NCBI GenBank assembly: GCA_019915135.1
Contig: JAHLMK010000018.1
Location: 558,001-622,000, forward strand
Direction of reading: 5' to 3'
DNA: 64,000 nucleotides
Source: Strobilurus pachycystidiatus
Lineage: Eukaryota; Basidiomycota; Agaricomycetes; Agaricales; Physalacriaceae
Shown: positions 43,889-55,805 of the stretch, in pieces
Position numbering within the stretch: the first letter of the stretch is position 1
Layout: the number at the start of each line of letters is the position of its first letter
Notes under the pieces: generated by a model
Told to the model about the DNA's origin: nothing
Seen by the model: only the letters and a program-made list of their open reading frames with translations
Databases searched by the model: none
Position numbers and translations under genes: made by a program

Positions 43889-45757
43889 TGTACAAGCAGT
43901 ATACAATTTCGTTTACATTCGCCCGCGGGCATCAAGACCTCCAAGACATCAATCTGTAAAAACGGTTTTCTGATCCTTCCTCGTGAGCTTCTCCGTCTGC
44001 TCCCGTTTTCTTGCTCGTAATCAATTTTCACAGTCTTTGTTTGTACCGGGTTCCCTCTTTTCTTTTCTCTCCTATTGGAGCCGGCAAGGTTTGTCGTCTT
44101 CTTCTCATCTACGGCTTCAACTGATTCATCTTATCTTCCAGACCAACGTCCTACTTCTTACTATCTTCAACAAGGCGGGCTACTACGGAACGAGGTCAAA
44201 AACGATTTCCTCTCTAAGATCGTTCACGGCGCCTTCCCACCATCTTTCACTTGTCTGACTTGGTCGAGAAACCTTGACCAATTTGTCAAACGGACGGTTG
44301 ACCTTGTCTGCCGTAGACTTTCCCGAGCCTTCCCAGACGATGACGCTGTTGGTCAGGAAGAGCGATGCGATGATGACCCTGTGGGTGGGATCTGAAGGAC
44401 GACGAGGACGACATTGGCGGCAGCCATGAGCTCGACGGCGGCTGCGGTGGTGAAGAGCGACCATCTTCCGGGATCAGGTTGCTCTCTCTTGACGACAGTG
44501 TGTAGACTTCCACGAAAACATCTACACGGAGCCACTGTTAAGCCGTTTGAGCCAAGCACGCCGCGGGCACGAAAACGTACCAATTCTTGTGACTTAGATT
44601 ATGATGGGTGAGGATTTCAGACGTGTTGGCTGTTAGGAAGATATACTAATGTCGCTCAGAATCACCTTCAATAAATATTCCTCGGATTGTCGACTGGAAG
44701 CCTTGAATTTCATCCGCCTTCTCTGCCATACCTCCGTTCTAACGTTGCAGATGTTCAAATCGTATGTGCTCCACCGCACCATCTCCTTGCCATCTCACAG
44801 TTCTCCAGATGCCGCGGTCATAAAGTATCAGTCGACCTTCTGGACGACTGTTCTGAGCAAGCTGAATTGTCGTCCACGCTCTGAATGGGATCGGCAGCGT
44901 CTTCGAGCTCCACAGCCGACGACGAAGAACGATTTTCTGCCGCATGTTCATACCCGAAGGTCTTCTCGATCCATAATCCTCTGCAATGCTCAACGTCATG
45001 GCGAATCGGGGACCGACATCAACAGACATGAAGATGAAGATTATCCGGATTCTGTTGGTGTTTTCGCAGGTATCACAGTCGGATATACACGTTCGTAATG
45101 CGCTGGGTGCGAGGAAGGTGGTAAGCAGGTTGTAGCGCGCTTGCGAGGTTCTGGAGCCGGAATGCCTTGTTCAGATGCTCAAGACCGTGAAGCATCTGTC
45201 CATGAATGCGACCTTATTGGACGTCTGCAAAACGCGAACACCATTTTTTTGGTTCGCATACTTGACGAACAATCGACAGGTCCTCATAGCGCGGTATGTG
45301 TCATCTGTAGATCTCCGATAATACGTCTGACTTTGAGTGTCGCAGGGAGTGTTTAGACCTGCGTCGCCGCTTGAACAAGTCACGGCAGGAAGAAGCAGCT
45401 CAAGCGGGACTCATACCGTGCCTGAAGCGATGGGTCGAGACGAAGCAGTTCGCTCTGCGCATATTACGCAATGCTAGTGGAGCGATATGGACTGTTAGGT
45501 GTGGTAGAGAGCGATCTGCAGGCGTGAAGCTCATCGTGGCCAATTGCTGTCAATTGATGAGAATTGCAAAGATGCCGGCTTCTAAGCGCCCGCGCCACGT
45601 GCGCCATTCCCGGACCGATGCGGCTATGTCCGATTATATCCGGAAGCTGTTGCTGTCCCATCATCGCACCCATCACCCAAGTCATTCGGTATATATGTGT
45701 TGCTTTATTCATGCTCGGTCTCAACGATCATAGAAACACGGATTCTCGGAACGCGCC
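43889..45757. other. stretch without a supported gene
   Basis: Many short overlapping frames lie on both strands. A minus-strand frame near 44286-44583 includes a hydrophobic run (TTAAAVELMAAANVVLVVLQ) and could be a relic of a membrane protein gene. I could not assemble consistent exons. No repeats are evident. Confidence 0.35.
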
Positions 45758-46403
45758 ATGCTCCTGCGACTCCCAGGCCTCGCCCTTCGCGCTCGTCTAC
45801 TCGAGGCTGGCGTTGACAATGACTTTCGCCGCATTTTGGACGAATACGAATCGCGCGCGCGGAACCTACAACAATCGATATGTGCGCTTGTGGGCGCGCT
45901 CGGGGCATGTCTTGGAGCCGATGCGGCGTGGGGTATCAGTCGGTTTTGTATGGCGTTGCAGACATTGGGGCTGTTGGCGGTGATCCTGGCTTTGGTCCTC
46001 TACGAGATCGCGGAAATCAAGTTCGACGCTGGCAGGGAGGGGAGAATCGAAAAGCTACGCGAGGCGCGAATGGGAAGGGATATGATGTTGCTGTTTTGCA
46101 TGGATGGCATGTACGCGTTGATGATCGCGGCTTTGAATGTGTCCGCAGGTGAGTTCGTTGCATCAACGCTATGGGTGGTAATTAACTCCGACTAGCGGGA
46201 CTGGGTGTGCTCACCTGGAACCTCCTCGGATGGCTGTGTCTCATCCTTGTCGTCCCTATCATCATCCTCGTTGGAGGTTTCTTGTTAGCAGGTACGTGTC
46301 TACCCCAATCGCCGAGCACGGTGGCGGTAACTGCTGCGCGAAGACTTCTGGCGAAATCGGGATCGGGACAACAGTTCGGAGACAGGTGAAGAAGGCTGAA
46401 TGA
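45758..46403 (+). CDS. cargo gene H: small multi-pass membrane protein
   Basis: Three exons (45758-46148, 46196-46291, 46375-46403) join in phase to 171 residues. The N-terminus is amphipathic (RARLLEAGVDNDFRRILDEY). Hydrophobic segments follow: SICALVGALGACLGADAAW, CMALQTLGLLAVILALVLYE, MLLFCMDGMYALMIAALNVS and LLGWLCLILVVPIIILVGGF. A charged loop, DAGREGRIEKLREARMGRD, lies between the second and third. The tail is short and basic (RRQVKKAE). The topology suggests four transmembrane helices. I recognise no family. It is the last gene before the right subterminal repeats of the giant element. Confidence 0.55.
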
Positions 46404-47011
46404 AGGGTTTGGTACGTGTTCCGCGACTTAGACACTTCTGGAAAGCTCACCAGTACGCAAAGACTGTTAGTTTCTTGTTAAAAGCATTGGCACTTGGCCG
46501 TCTATTTGGTGCCCGGCGTGTGAAGCTTGCGCTTCGGCGTTCGTCGCGTTGTTGAGAGTGCGGTTGTTCTCCTGCACGTTATTGGTATATTATTTACAAC
46601 AATATCCGAATATATATTTCTCAATAATGCCGAATTTTGATACTATTATTTACATGTACAATAATGACAATATTAAACCGCCAACAATAGCAAACGGCAA
46701 AGACCTTTTGACTCGGAGTGGCGACAGGCCATTGTTCACCTTCTTTCATCTCTACCTCCACGACTCCTCCCCTCCCCTCTCTTCTGCTCGTGCCATTCGT
46801 CAAGTCATGCCCAACCACCAGATGCGCAGTGGTTCTGGCGTTTATAGCTCGGCCTGGTCGGAAAATACATCTTCTGTGGTAGGTGCGTCGAAGCTGTTTG
46901 AGTGGCGCAGTCCTGACTCTCTATCAGCACAACGGCGCGCTGAGTTAGTGATGATTCTGTTTCACCATCGAGTCATCGTTGCCTTGAATGATACGCATAG
47001 CTACATTTCCT
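46404..47011. other. intergenic stretch inside the giant element
   Basis: One plus-strand frame (46549-47013) shows no domain and no splice support. I do not call a gene. Confidence 0.4.
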
Positions 47012-47090
47012 GAGAGTGTGAGCTACGCGTGGCCGCGCCGTCTGTCTGTCCAACAGCAGAGACGCGATAGGCGTAGTAGTCGCTACGCGT
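47012..47090. repeat. subterminal repeat block, right end (first part)
   Basis: Units such as GAGCTACGCGTGGCCGCG (about 47020) and GTCGCTACGCGT (47079-47090) match the motif cluster at the left end. The block is separated from the rest (51915 onward) by the solo LTR, which inserted into one repeat unit. Confidence 0.7.
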
Positions 47091-47407
47091 TGATGTGCAA
47101 GTTCGGAATAGACCTCTGAAAAGAAGCTATCGTCTAACCACACTATCAATCCTTATCACAACTAGTACTCCTTGTAAGGGAGCTGGGGTGCACAAAGGTT
47201 CGAGAGAACAAGGTGCTTTTGGGTAATGGAGAAATAGAGATGTATTCTGAATCGCTGTAGAGCCTGTTCGGCAACCGAATATCGAGTAGAATATTGCGGA
47301 TATCCGGGATATTGACGAATATGCGAATATTGACATCAGTACCTGATTTTCGGCCTTTGCCTGCCGTGTGACGTTGTGTGACAATCTTCGATCATCGACC
47401 GACGTTC

Positions 47408-48863
47408 ATGGCGCCGCGCAACAAGAACAAGGATGACGGTACCAGCACCAAGGCGGTCAAAGGAAAGAAACGCAAGAAGCGCTCTGTCAAGGATGACAGC
47501 ACAGCCCTTGACACCGAGTCGGCAGATGTGTCACAAAGCCCTCGTGCCCATTGGACAGATGCTGATATCGAGAAGCTGCTCGATGCCCTCATCAAGTACA
47601 GGAGCGAGAGCGGCGATGGCAGCTCCTTCAAGATCACGACATTTCGAAAGATCGCTTCCACTCTCAATCCACCCGAGGCTGGAGCTGCAAAGACGGACTC
47701 AATGTGTAAGTCCAAGTATAGTACTGTGAGAGATCTTTCTACTCCGTACTCCGGAGTCCGTGTTGATGATTTCATAGCTGAAGCGCGTATGGGGCATCAT
47801 TATCCAGTACACCAAGAAGTCTGGCGAGCCATACTGGGACGATGAGAACGGTGCCGACATCGAAAACCATCCGGAACACAAGAACGTCTTCGACACGTTC
47901 TCCGAGGATCATCCCGATATCCAACCATATGCCAATGCACCCTTTCCATGGTCGTCTCGCTTCGAGCAGCTCTTGCCGCTTGCTACCACGATCGCTAGGG
48001 GGACAAATGTAGTCTCCATTGACGACAACGACGATGAGGACGCACCGAGTGATCATGACGCAAGCGGGGAGGATGATTCTAGCCGAGACTCTGGAGATCA
48101 AGAGCCTGCTTCTCTCGAGGTACATCGCACACTTCTCAATACGCCAAGCTGACATTATATTTAGATGCCACCTATCTCTCGCACGCCTAGCACCACCTCT
48201 GTCACCACTGATACGCCGTCCACTAGTACTCGCAAGCGCGCTCCGACCCACACTCCTCTGTCCTCTGCGCCTGCTACCAATAAACCCAAACCTGTGGAGA
48301 AGGAGAAGCCACTCTCCGCTCAGAATCGTGCAGCGCAAGCGATGGAAGGAATGGCTTCGAAGATTGGGGACTTCAATACGGGAGTATTTGGTCTCTTACA
48401 GCCATCTGCAGCTGCAGTTATTCTCGACACTCCTCACATTTTGACTGCTGCGGTGAAGGGCGTCAAGAAGGAGGCAACGTGGCTTCCCATAGAGTATCGG
48501 ATGGAGCTTACAAAGGTCTTTCAGAACAATAAGAGCATGGCGACAGCGTACAATGCGCTCGGAGACGATGATGCCGATGATCTCGCAATGCGCCGCACAT
48601 GGATTGTTGACGCACTTCAGCTGGACGTGGGACCAGAATGGGACTGCACCTCCGATGAGATGCTTCCTTCTCGTCTCCCACGCCGCGCTCCTTTTGGAAA
48701 GGGCAAGGAACGGGTATTAGCACGTGGAAACAGCCCATCGCCTGGTGATTTCAGTGGATTTGGTGGTAGTGGCGGATGGGAGGATGATTCTCAGTGGACG
48801 AGTACCCGTTTGGACTTTGGCACTGACGGTGCAACTCAGTCAAATCAACATGTCATGTATTAA
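47408..48863 (+). CDS. Harbinger Myb/SANT-like DNA-binding protein
   Basis: Three exons (47408-47725, 47778-48119, 48165-48863) give 452 residues in phase. The Myb/SANT-like region begins RAHWTDADIEKLLDALIKYR and continues through FRKIASTLNPP, CKSKYST and, across the intron, LKRVWGIIQYTKKSGEPYWD. An acidic run (DDNDDEDAPSDHDASGEDD) and a Ser/Thr/Pro-rich stretch follow. Near the C-terminus is FQNNKSMATAYNALGDDDAD. In PIF/Harbinger elements this partner binds DNA and takes the transposase to the nucleus and the element ends. The stop codon overlaps that of the opposing transposase gene within TTAA (48860-48863). Confidence 0.9.
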
Positions 48864-50266
48864 TCTACATCCATTGCATTATTGCGCCTACGAAGCTCTT
48901 CCTGATAGCTGTCCCACATTGCATGCGCAATTCTATCCCGTCTGTCTTTGTGACGCTGTACTTCCTCCGGTGATGCTACCATGGCTGCCGCCCGACGTCC
49001 AACATGTCTACTGTCGTCAGAGTGTTGCTGATGAGCTGCTGGGTCAAACACCTCATCGATGACATCCTCATCAACAGCTCTCTGTTCAACGGGATCATAC
49101 TCCAGAATAAGATTGTGCAATGCAATCAATGCAAGAGGTATCTTGACTTGCACTTTCATCGAATAATGAAGTGGCACAACAAGTACCCTCCATCGAGCTT
49201 TGATGACACCAAAGATCCGTTCAATCACATTGCGCGCTTGTGCATGACGAAGGTTGAACAGTTCTTCGTGATTCACAGGTCTACAGAGATCAGACATATA
49301 TGAAGGTAGAGAGAGATGGACTTACGCATCGTCATATCGCTCCCATTCCTTCAAGTGATACCGGACACCACTGTACGGGATCAAGAGTGCATCGCACATT
49401 TGAAAACCTGCATCTGCCAATAGATATTTTCCATCCGGTATGCGAAGATTCCGGCGTCGAGCTTGGGCAAACATGGTCGTGTCTGCAGTAGAGCCATCGT
49501 GGCCCATAGTTCCATGCTGGAAGCGCATGTCAAAGGAACAGGAGCAGAGTGTATTGTGGGATACGTTTCCTTTCCGATCGCGTGCAAGTTGCCGTTGTAC
49601 AGCAGTAGGCCAACATATAATATGTGAGCCATCCGTTGCACCGAGTGCGTCCTCGAAGAATGGATGGAACTTTGGATTATCACGGATATAAGAGGGAATG
49701 GGGTCGTTGGCAGAAGGAAGCCGGACATAACGCGAGTGGAATCGTTTATTGCAGAATGCGCCAAGAATCTCCTTGAAGTAACTGTTAACCATATCAGTAT
49801 TCTCTCCTAATCACGGCCTGAATTCCTACATTGTGATAGTCTCATTAGACCTCTGGAAGCGCTCCCCAACATGACGAACAGTGTTGGCAGTGACGCATGT
49901 ATGCAGGAAGATCGCAAGCTTCTCTTCAAGATCAACATACCGTGAAGCTGTTACACCAATCCACCGCAGCTCCTCCACAAGGATTTTGAAGACATGTTTC
50001 CGGACTCCCAGCTCTGTTCGAATGCGATCTGGATGACCGTTGAGGAGCTCTTCAACCCAGGCCCGTCCAGAAAGAGCAGAGTCATGATAAGGCTGCCGCT
50101 CGGTGGTCATGAAGGTCTGATGATACAGTGCCATCATATAGGCAGCTACCTGCATGATATGCCCTGCCACAAGGAGCACAACATTTCGCTGTGGAGCTTT
50201 GCGACGCTCTGCACTGCGCGCACGTCGGCGTGCATCGCTGTGGAACTTCTTACGTGGTGGAGGCAT
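48860..50266 (-). CDS. PIF/Harbinger DDE transposase
   Basis: There are three minus-strand exons. Exon 1 starts MPPPRKKFHSDARRRARSAE (50266) and ends ...VGERFQRSNETIT. After an intron, exon 2 reads YFKEILGAFCNKRFHSRYVR and carries two catalytic Asp motifs: ALGATDGSHI, and KYLLADAGF after FDMRFQHGTMGHDGSTADTT. After a second intron, exon 3 has HEELFNLRHAQARNVIERIF with the catalytic Glu. It ends RRRNNAMDVD. This is the DDE_Tnp_4-type layout (D, D, E). The stretch between FDMRF and DGSTAD usually reads with a Trp in related proteins and here has GHDG, which I note without claiming it is damaging. The frame is intact. Confidence 0.92.
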
Positions 50267-51914
50267 GTGTCAAGCGATGCCGCAATCAGTGTGACATCTA
50301 ATCTTAGAATTGCGGGCCGAAAACCCGGTTACTGATGTCAATATTCGCATATTCGTCAATATCCCGGATATCCGCAATATTCTACTCGATATTCGGTTGC
50401 CGAACAGGCTCGTAGTTAAACTACGAGTTGTTTTTGGGGGTGTAGGGATTCTGATCGAAATGACACAAGAAAACCTTGAAGTCGTAGGCCGAACCTCTTG
50501 ACGTATGAAGACCTTAAACAGCGCGAGGCAATGTAGCTTCTACCTATCAAGTGCTCTGGTGTACAAGGACTTTGTCTTGGAATCGTCAGGCCGCTACCGC
50601 AGGTTTTACGCCACTGGACTGCTAACGATAAGGACTCCTTCTTGCACTTAAACCAAACTTCTAGTGTCTTGCACCGGGACCAAAGGTTCCGAAAGGTGTC
50701 TCAGACGTTGACAACACTCGTTCAAACTCGACTTATTCCTCAAAGGGAAGTACTTCACGAAAGAGCGTGAGTGCAGGGCAGAACCACTTGCAAACCGGCC
50801 TTCTTGCGAATACAAGGTTCTAACACCAAGTAGATTCGTTGGTACTTGACTTGGTACGTCGGAATAAGGTTCTTTCGAGTCTTTCAAGGAGTTTGGCAAC
50901 ACCTGATGTCTTTAAATCTTGGAAAGGTCTTTGGGGTCTTTGTGTACTTTGCAGAAATGAGTCGAAACTCGAGATAGATTCACTACAACGGCTGCGTCTG
51001 ACTAGCGGCTACTGGAGGGGGCTCTAAGCTACCGAAATATGGGTCCTTTGGGCCCTTTTATACTACTGGTGGGTTCCTACTGAGTAAGCATCTATTCTAG
51101 GATCGGATACATCGGACTTTCGAGTCATACAAGAGCTGGATTCTTATTGGCTATCCCTGGTCGAAACAACTGCGGACAGGCCGCTTGGTCCTTTAGCCAT
51201 ATACGCCACCTTGGCGGTATGGTACAATCCTTGTGCCCAGGAGATCAAGGTCCGATAAGGACTTCGATCCTTAGGTATCTTTATGTTGCAAGGTCCTACG
51301 GACACCTGCTTTCTTGTGAATAGGTTGGATGGAGATCGTTAAGAACGTCCTTTCGAGCGCAGACACTACGGGGGAGTGCTTTCTTAAAGTGGTAATACAC
51401 CCTGCTTTCGGGGTGGTCCTTGATCGTGGATCATGATCGATCGGCATAGCGGAAGGCGTCGGTTCGGAGTCCTTGACAGCTCCGAAGATTGTTTCCCCAA
51501 AAGGGTTGTGACGTCCTTGAACTATTTCGGGACCTTCCAGGTCTTTGGGTTGAGGTGCGCAGGTCTTGGGTCGCTCAAACTGAACCGCCTGGAGACCTTT
51601 GGACCCTCCTTGGGTGCGAATGGTTATAGCACATCGTCTGTAGTACAAGGTACACGCAAAGGTACGGGATCTTGAAAGGGATCCAACGCGCGGATAAGGA
51701 TATTCGGATGAAGGTGATCGAAGGTTTCGATCGCGCCTGTCCTAAAGGACTTGTTAAGGCGCCTGGACCTTGTCCTGGAGGCTTGCCCGCGTCAAGGCAG
51801 TAACTCCTGCGTGCTCTATCCTAAGTACTTGACTGGAGGTTCCTAAGGTCTTTGGGCTGTTCAGGAATCGCAAAATTCCCCGTTTCTAGTACTGGAATAG
51901 TACCCTGCGTATCA

Positions 51915-52228
51915 GCGTGGCTACGGCAATGTAGTAAGTAGACAGAAACGACCACCCGCGAGCCACGCGTGGCCGCGTTCTCCGATGGCAGAGACGCGAT
52001 CGGCGTACCTCCGTTGCCGGGCCCGTACACACGCATTCCGAGAGGGGCGACGCGTAGCTTACAATACGAAATAGCAGAGCTAGTGCCAAGAGCTGAGAGT
52101 GGCCGCGCGTGGCTACGCCCCGCGGTAGCGGTAGATAGATGTTGTCAAATGTATATTGCGGTGGTTTCAATACAAGGATTCTGGTACAGCGTGGCCACGC
52201 TGACCATAGCCACGGAAGTGAGAAAGTG
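51915..52228. repeat. subterminal repeat block, right end (second part)
   Basis: Units include GCGTGGCTACGG (51915), AGCCACGCGTGGCCGCG (about 51961), GCGACGCGTAGC (about 52049), GGCCGCGCGTGGCTACGCC (about 52102) and GCGTGGCCACGC (about 52189). They match the left-end motif in sequence, mostly in inverted orientation. Together with the left block they frame the giant element. Confidence 0.78.
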
Positions 52229-52272
52229 ATCTGAGATGGCCAAACGTGGCCACATAATCACTGCAATGTCAG
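52229..52272 (-). repeat. right terminal inverted repeat of the giant element
   Basis: The reverse complement begins CTGACATTGCAGTGATTATG and continues TGGCCACGTTTGGCCATCTC. It matches 3877-3920 at 36 of 44 positions. The AGATGTG duplication follows at 52273. Confidence 0.85.
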
Positions 52273-52927
52273 AGATGTGACCAATGAACGCACTGACATG
52301 TATGGCGGGAGCATCGAGAACCGGGCTTGTTTTACACTAAGAATTCTTCAAGCAGTGGTTGAAGTCATTGGCGCAGAGCGCACTGCCATCCGCTTTAGCC
52401 CATGGGGGGAATTCCAAGGTATGTCCAACATATATTATGATTGTCAACAGCTTACATGTGAAGATATGCGCATGGAGGATCCCGTACCCACTTTCTCTTA
52501 TCTTGTCTCGCAGATCAAAGAACGGTTTCCCGACCTCGCCTACATTCACGTTGTCGAGCCCCGCATCATTGATGGTATAACCACACGCGACTTCATCCCC
52601 GAAGGCTGGTCTAATGATTTCATTCGCGAAATTTGGGCACCAAGGCCACTGATTTCGGCCGGAGGGTATGACAGACAGATTGCGATGGAGTATGCCGACA
52701 CGAGAGGTGATATCATAGCCTTTGGGAGGCTGTTCATATCCAACGTGAGCTGGCATTTTGTGTGTTCGTCTCAGTCAATTGCAACTCATTTTTGATAGCC
52801 TGATCTTCCTGAACGATTGAGAGATGACGCTGCTCTGAATGAGTACAACAGAAGTACATTCATTCTTCCTGGCAATGTTAGCCTTGGCTACAATGACTAC
52901 TCTTTTGCTACAAAGGGTGTAATCTAG
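52273..52927 (+). pseudogene. old yellow enzyme gene, 3' half (beyond the 48 kb insertion)
   Basis: This continues the gene begun at 3207. After the duplicated DV codons it reads [15 protein letters not shown], the conserved OYE segment. After an intron (52419-52463) comes [20 protein letters not shown], then WSNDFIREIWAPRPLISAGG and DIIAFGRLFISN. The last exon (52799-52927) is [20 protein letters not shown] ... GYNDYSFATKGVI. Intron positions match the intact paralogue at 53554-54891. Without the 5' half it has no promoter or start of its own. Confidence 0.93.
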
Positions 52928-53553
52928 AGCTGTACAGCCTTGTTTGTAGATATCTCGTCTTTGCGTCGGGAGCTCGTCACCAGAGTGTGTGAGTCAGAGC
53001 TGGCGTCAGTGAGCTACACATGACCCTGCATAGAGCGATGGATACCCCGAACTCGATCTGGAATGAACAGAGTCTTGACGTGGCGTGCTCGACCGTCCAG
53101 TTTCTATCTGAGACGGTTGTGGACTCCCATGTTGGCGGGGGTGTCAAGATTCCCTTAATAGGCATATCGCATCATCGGGATTTATATCGCATCATCGGGG
53201 ATCGGGGACATCACATCATCGCGGACAACACAACGATCGGGAATAACCTGGTGTACAACCTCGGCTTTGGCGTTCATGTACTGATGTGGGCAGGCGGCGG
53301 CATGACACACAGGGACGGGCCTGGACCGCAAATCAATGCATTATTCTCATGCCCAACCGGGGCTGACTACTCAGTACTCAGCGCCCAAGAAGTCAGCTTT
53401 TCAAGTGGCTCGTTCAGCACTGATTCAGCTGAGGCTCCTTGTGAAGCCGGTCGGTTTGTAACTTCGTATAAATGGAGGGAAGTGGGCTGTCTAGTCTTCA
53501 TTACACTCACCCAGAACCCTCTACACTCTATCATTGATTCTCTGCCTCATACC
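52928..53553. other. intergenic stretch between the two OYE genes
   Basis: There is a long plus-strand frame continuous with the next gene's exon 1, but no domain or splice support before the OYE ATG at 53554. It is presumably the promoter region. A short direct repeat, TATCGCATCATCGGG, occurs twice near 53165-53199. Confidence 0.45.
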
Positions 53554-54891
<1,338 letters not shown>

Positions 54892-55805
54892 GATTTAGAA
54901 CTTAGGTCAGATATCAGCATTTCCATAGAATTGTAATTGTGTCTTTATGAACACTCAAAATACCTTGTGCAAAAAGAGAATGACGACGGACACTCTTCGT
55001 GTACAAGGTTGTCGTCTCTACCATAATAAATTCGAACTTACACTCCGCGCTCGAGCATGATGGAAGAGGCGGATCCAATGCGGCCGCCGGTCCCGATTTG
55101 GCCCTTCCACATCGAGGCATATGCGCCTCTTGACTTCACTCTTCCTACCAAGCTATTGTTGGCATGCTCCCTCGTCTAAGCTTATCATCACCTGCATGAC
55201 CGGGAAACATGGAGAGGCTGCCAACATCAGCGCCACGGAAAGTTGACATCATCGAGAATCTCACTCGCTGGAAGACGACAGGAGCGGTGCGTTGTCTTTT
55301 GGTTCTATGTTTGCCTGTATGCTTACAGATCACCGAGGGAGGTGGTTCTGCAGATGTAACACAGTTGTCGGAGATGGTTCGGCTTTTACACTCGGAGAGG
55401 TGCCATCCTCTTCGCCTTCCGCTTTTCGAAGAAGTCCTCAAATTTTGGTAAAGATCATCTTCATGAGATGTCACGGAACAAGGATGTCCGAACCATTCTT
55501 TCTACTCATCCTGTCCAAGCTTGTCAAGTTGGAAGACTTTTGGTCTCATGACACTCAACGTACCCAACCCCGGGCCACAGTGGCCGCCACACCGCATATA
55601 CTCGCTCACTTTTGGCACGTGAAATGGACGCCACATCCGCCTGCTCCCGGCGGCCGGCACTCATTCTACTGTCCTTTGTATGGCCTCTGCTCAAACCGCA
55701 TGTTCTCGAGTTGCCATTGCCAGATCGCTTTTCCTCCGCCCTAAGACGTTCCTCTTTCCGCGGATCAGTGACATCAAAGCAAACATCGCCTATGTACGCT
55801 TCTGA
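54892..55805. other. intergenic stretch
   Basis: No gene is supported. The first exon of the neighbouring terpene synthase copy, expected here by comparison with the copy at 59923-61112, is not recognisable. Confidence 0.45.

Larger units (their letters stand above)
47260..50411. mobile_element. PIF/Harbinger DNA transposon, complete
   Basis: The 3152 bp element has terminal inverted repeats of 82 bp that are identical by eye (47260-47341 and 50330-50411), starting GAGCCTGTTCGGCAACCGAA. Weaker similarity runs about 15 bp further in. It is flanked by GTA on both sides (47257-47259 and 50412-50414), the 3 bp duplication size of this superfamily. It encodes the two standard proteins, a Myb/SANT-like DNA-binding protein and a DDE transposase, convergently. 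Both look intact, so the element may be recent and autonomous. It sits inside the solo LTR. Confidence 0.95.
47091..51914 (-). mobile_element. solo LTR of a related gypsy element, split by a Harbinger transposon
   Basis: Read on the minus strand it starts TGATACGCAGGG at 51914 and shares GGGAATTTTGCGATTCCTG, the GTAGCTTCTACC / CTCGCGCTGTTTAAGG region and other blocks with the LTRs at 8844 and 24230. It ends at 47091 with the complement of TTGCACATCA. It consists of 47091-47259 plus 50415-51914, about 1670 bp against 1695 bp. It has GCGT on both sides (47087-47090 and 51915-51918). No internal gypsy sequence remains, so it is a solo LTR left by LTR-LTR recombination. It is clearly older than the full element. 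Confidence 0.85.
3877..52272. mobile_element. giant (48.4 kb) KDZ-type DNA transposon with cargo, itself invaded by other elements
   Basis: The segment splits one OYE gene. Removing it together with one AGATGTG copy rejoins the coding frame (IQDV followed by [15 protein letters not shown], the standard OYE sequence). The left end (3877 onward) and the reverse complement of the right end (52272 backward) match at about 36 of 44 positions, including a shared TGTGGCCACGT core and a shared GCCATCT. Both ends carry clusters of GTGGCYACGCG-type subterminal repeats. Inside are a KDZ transposase at 40000-43888 and about nine other genes. Nested later insertions are a 17 kb gypsy, a palindromic MITE, and a solo LTR containing a Harbinger element. 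Subtracting these leaves about 25.8 kb. The family assignment is inference: Zisupton, a relative within KDZ, makes 8 bp target duplications, and this transposase is the only one in the segment not accounted for by another element. Confidence 0.85.

Noticed and set aside
44000..45740. Membrane protein gene on the minus strand
   Set aside because: One hydrophobic run is visible, but I could not join exons into a continuous frame.
3877..52272. TET/JBP genes, which are reported to accompany some fungal KDZ elements
   Set aside because: I looked for the His-x-Asp iron-binding core in the cargo frames and did not see one.
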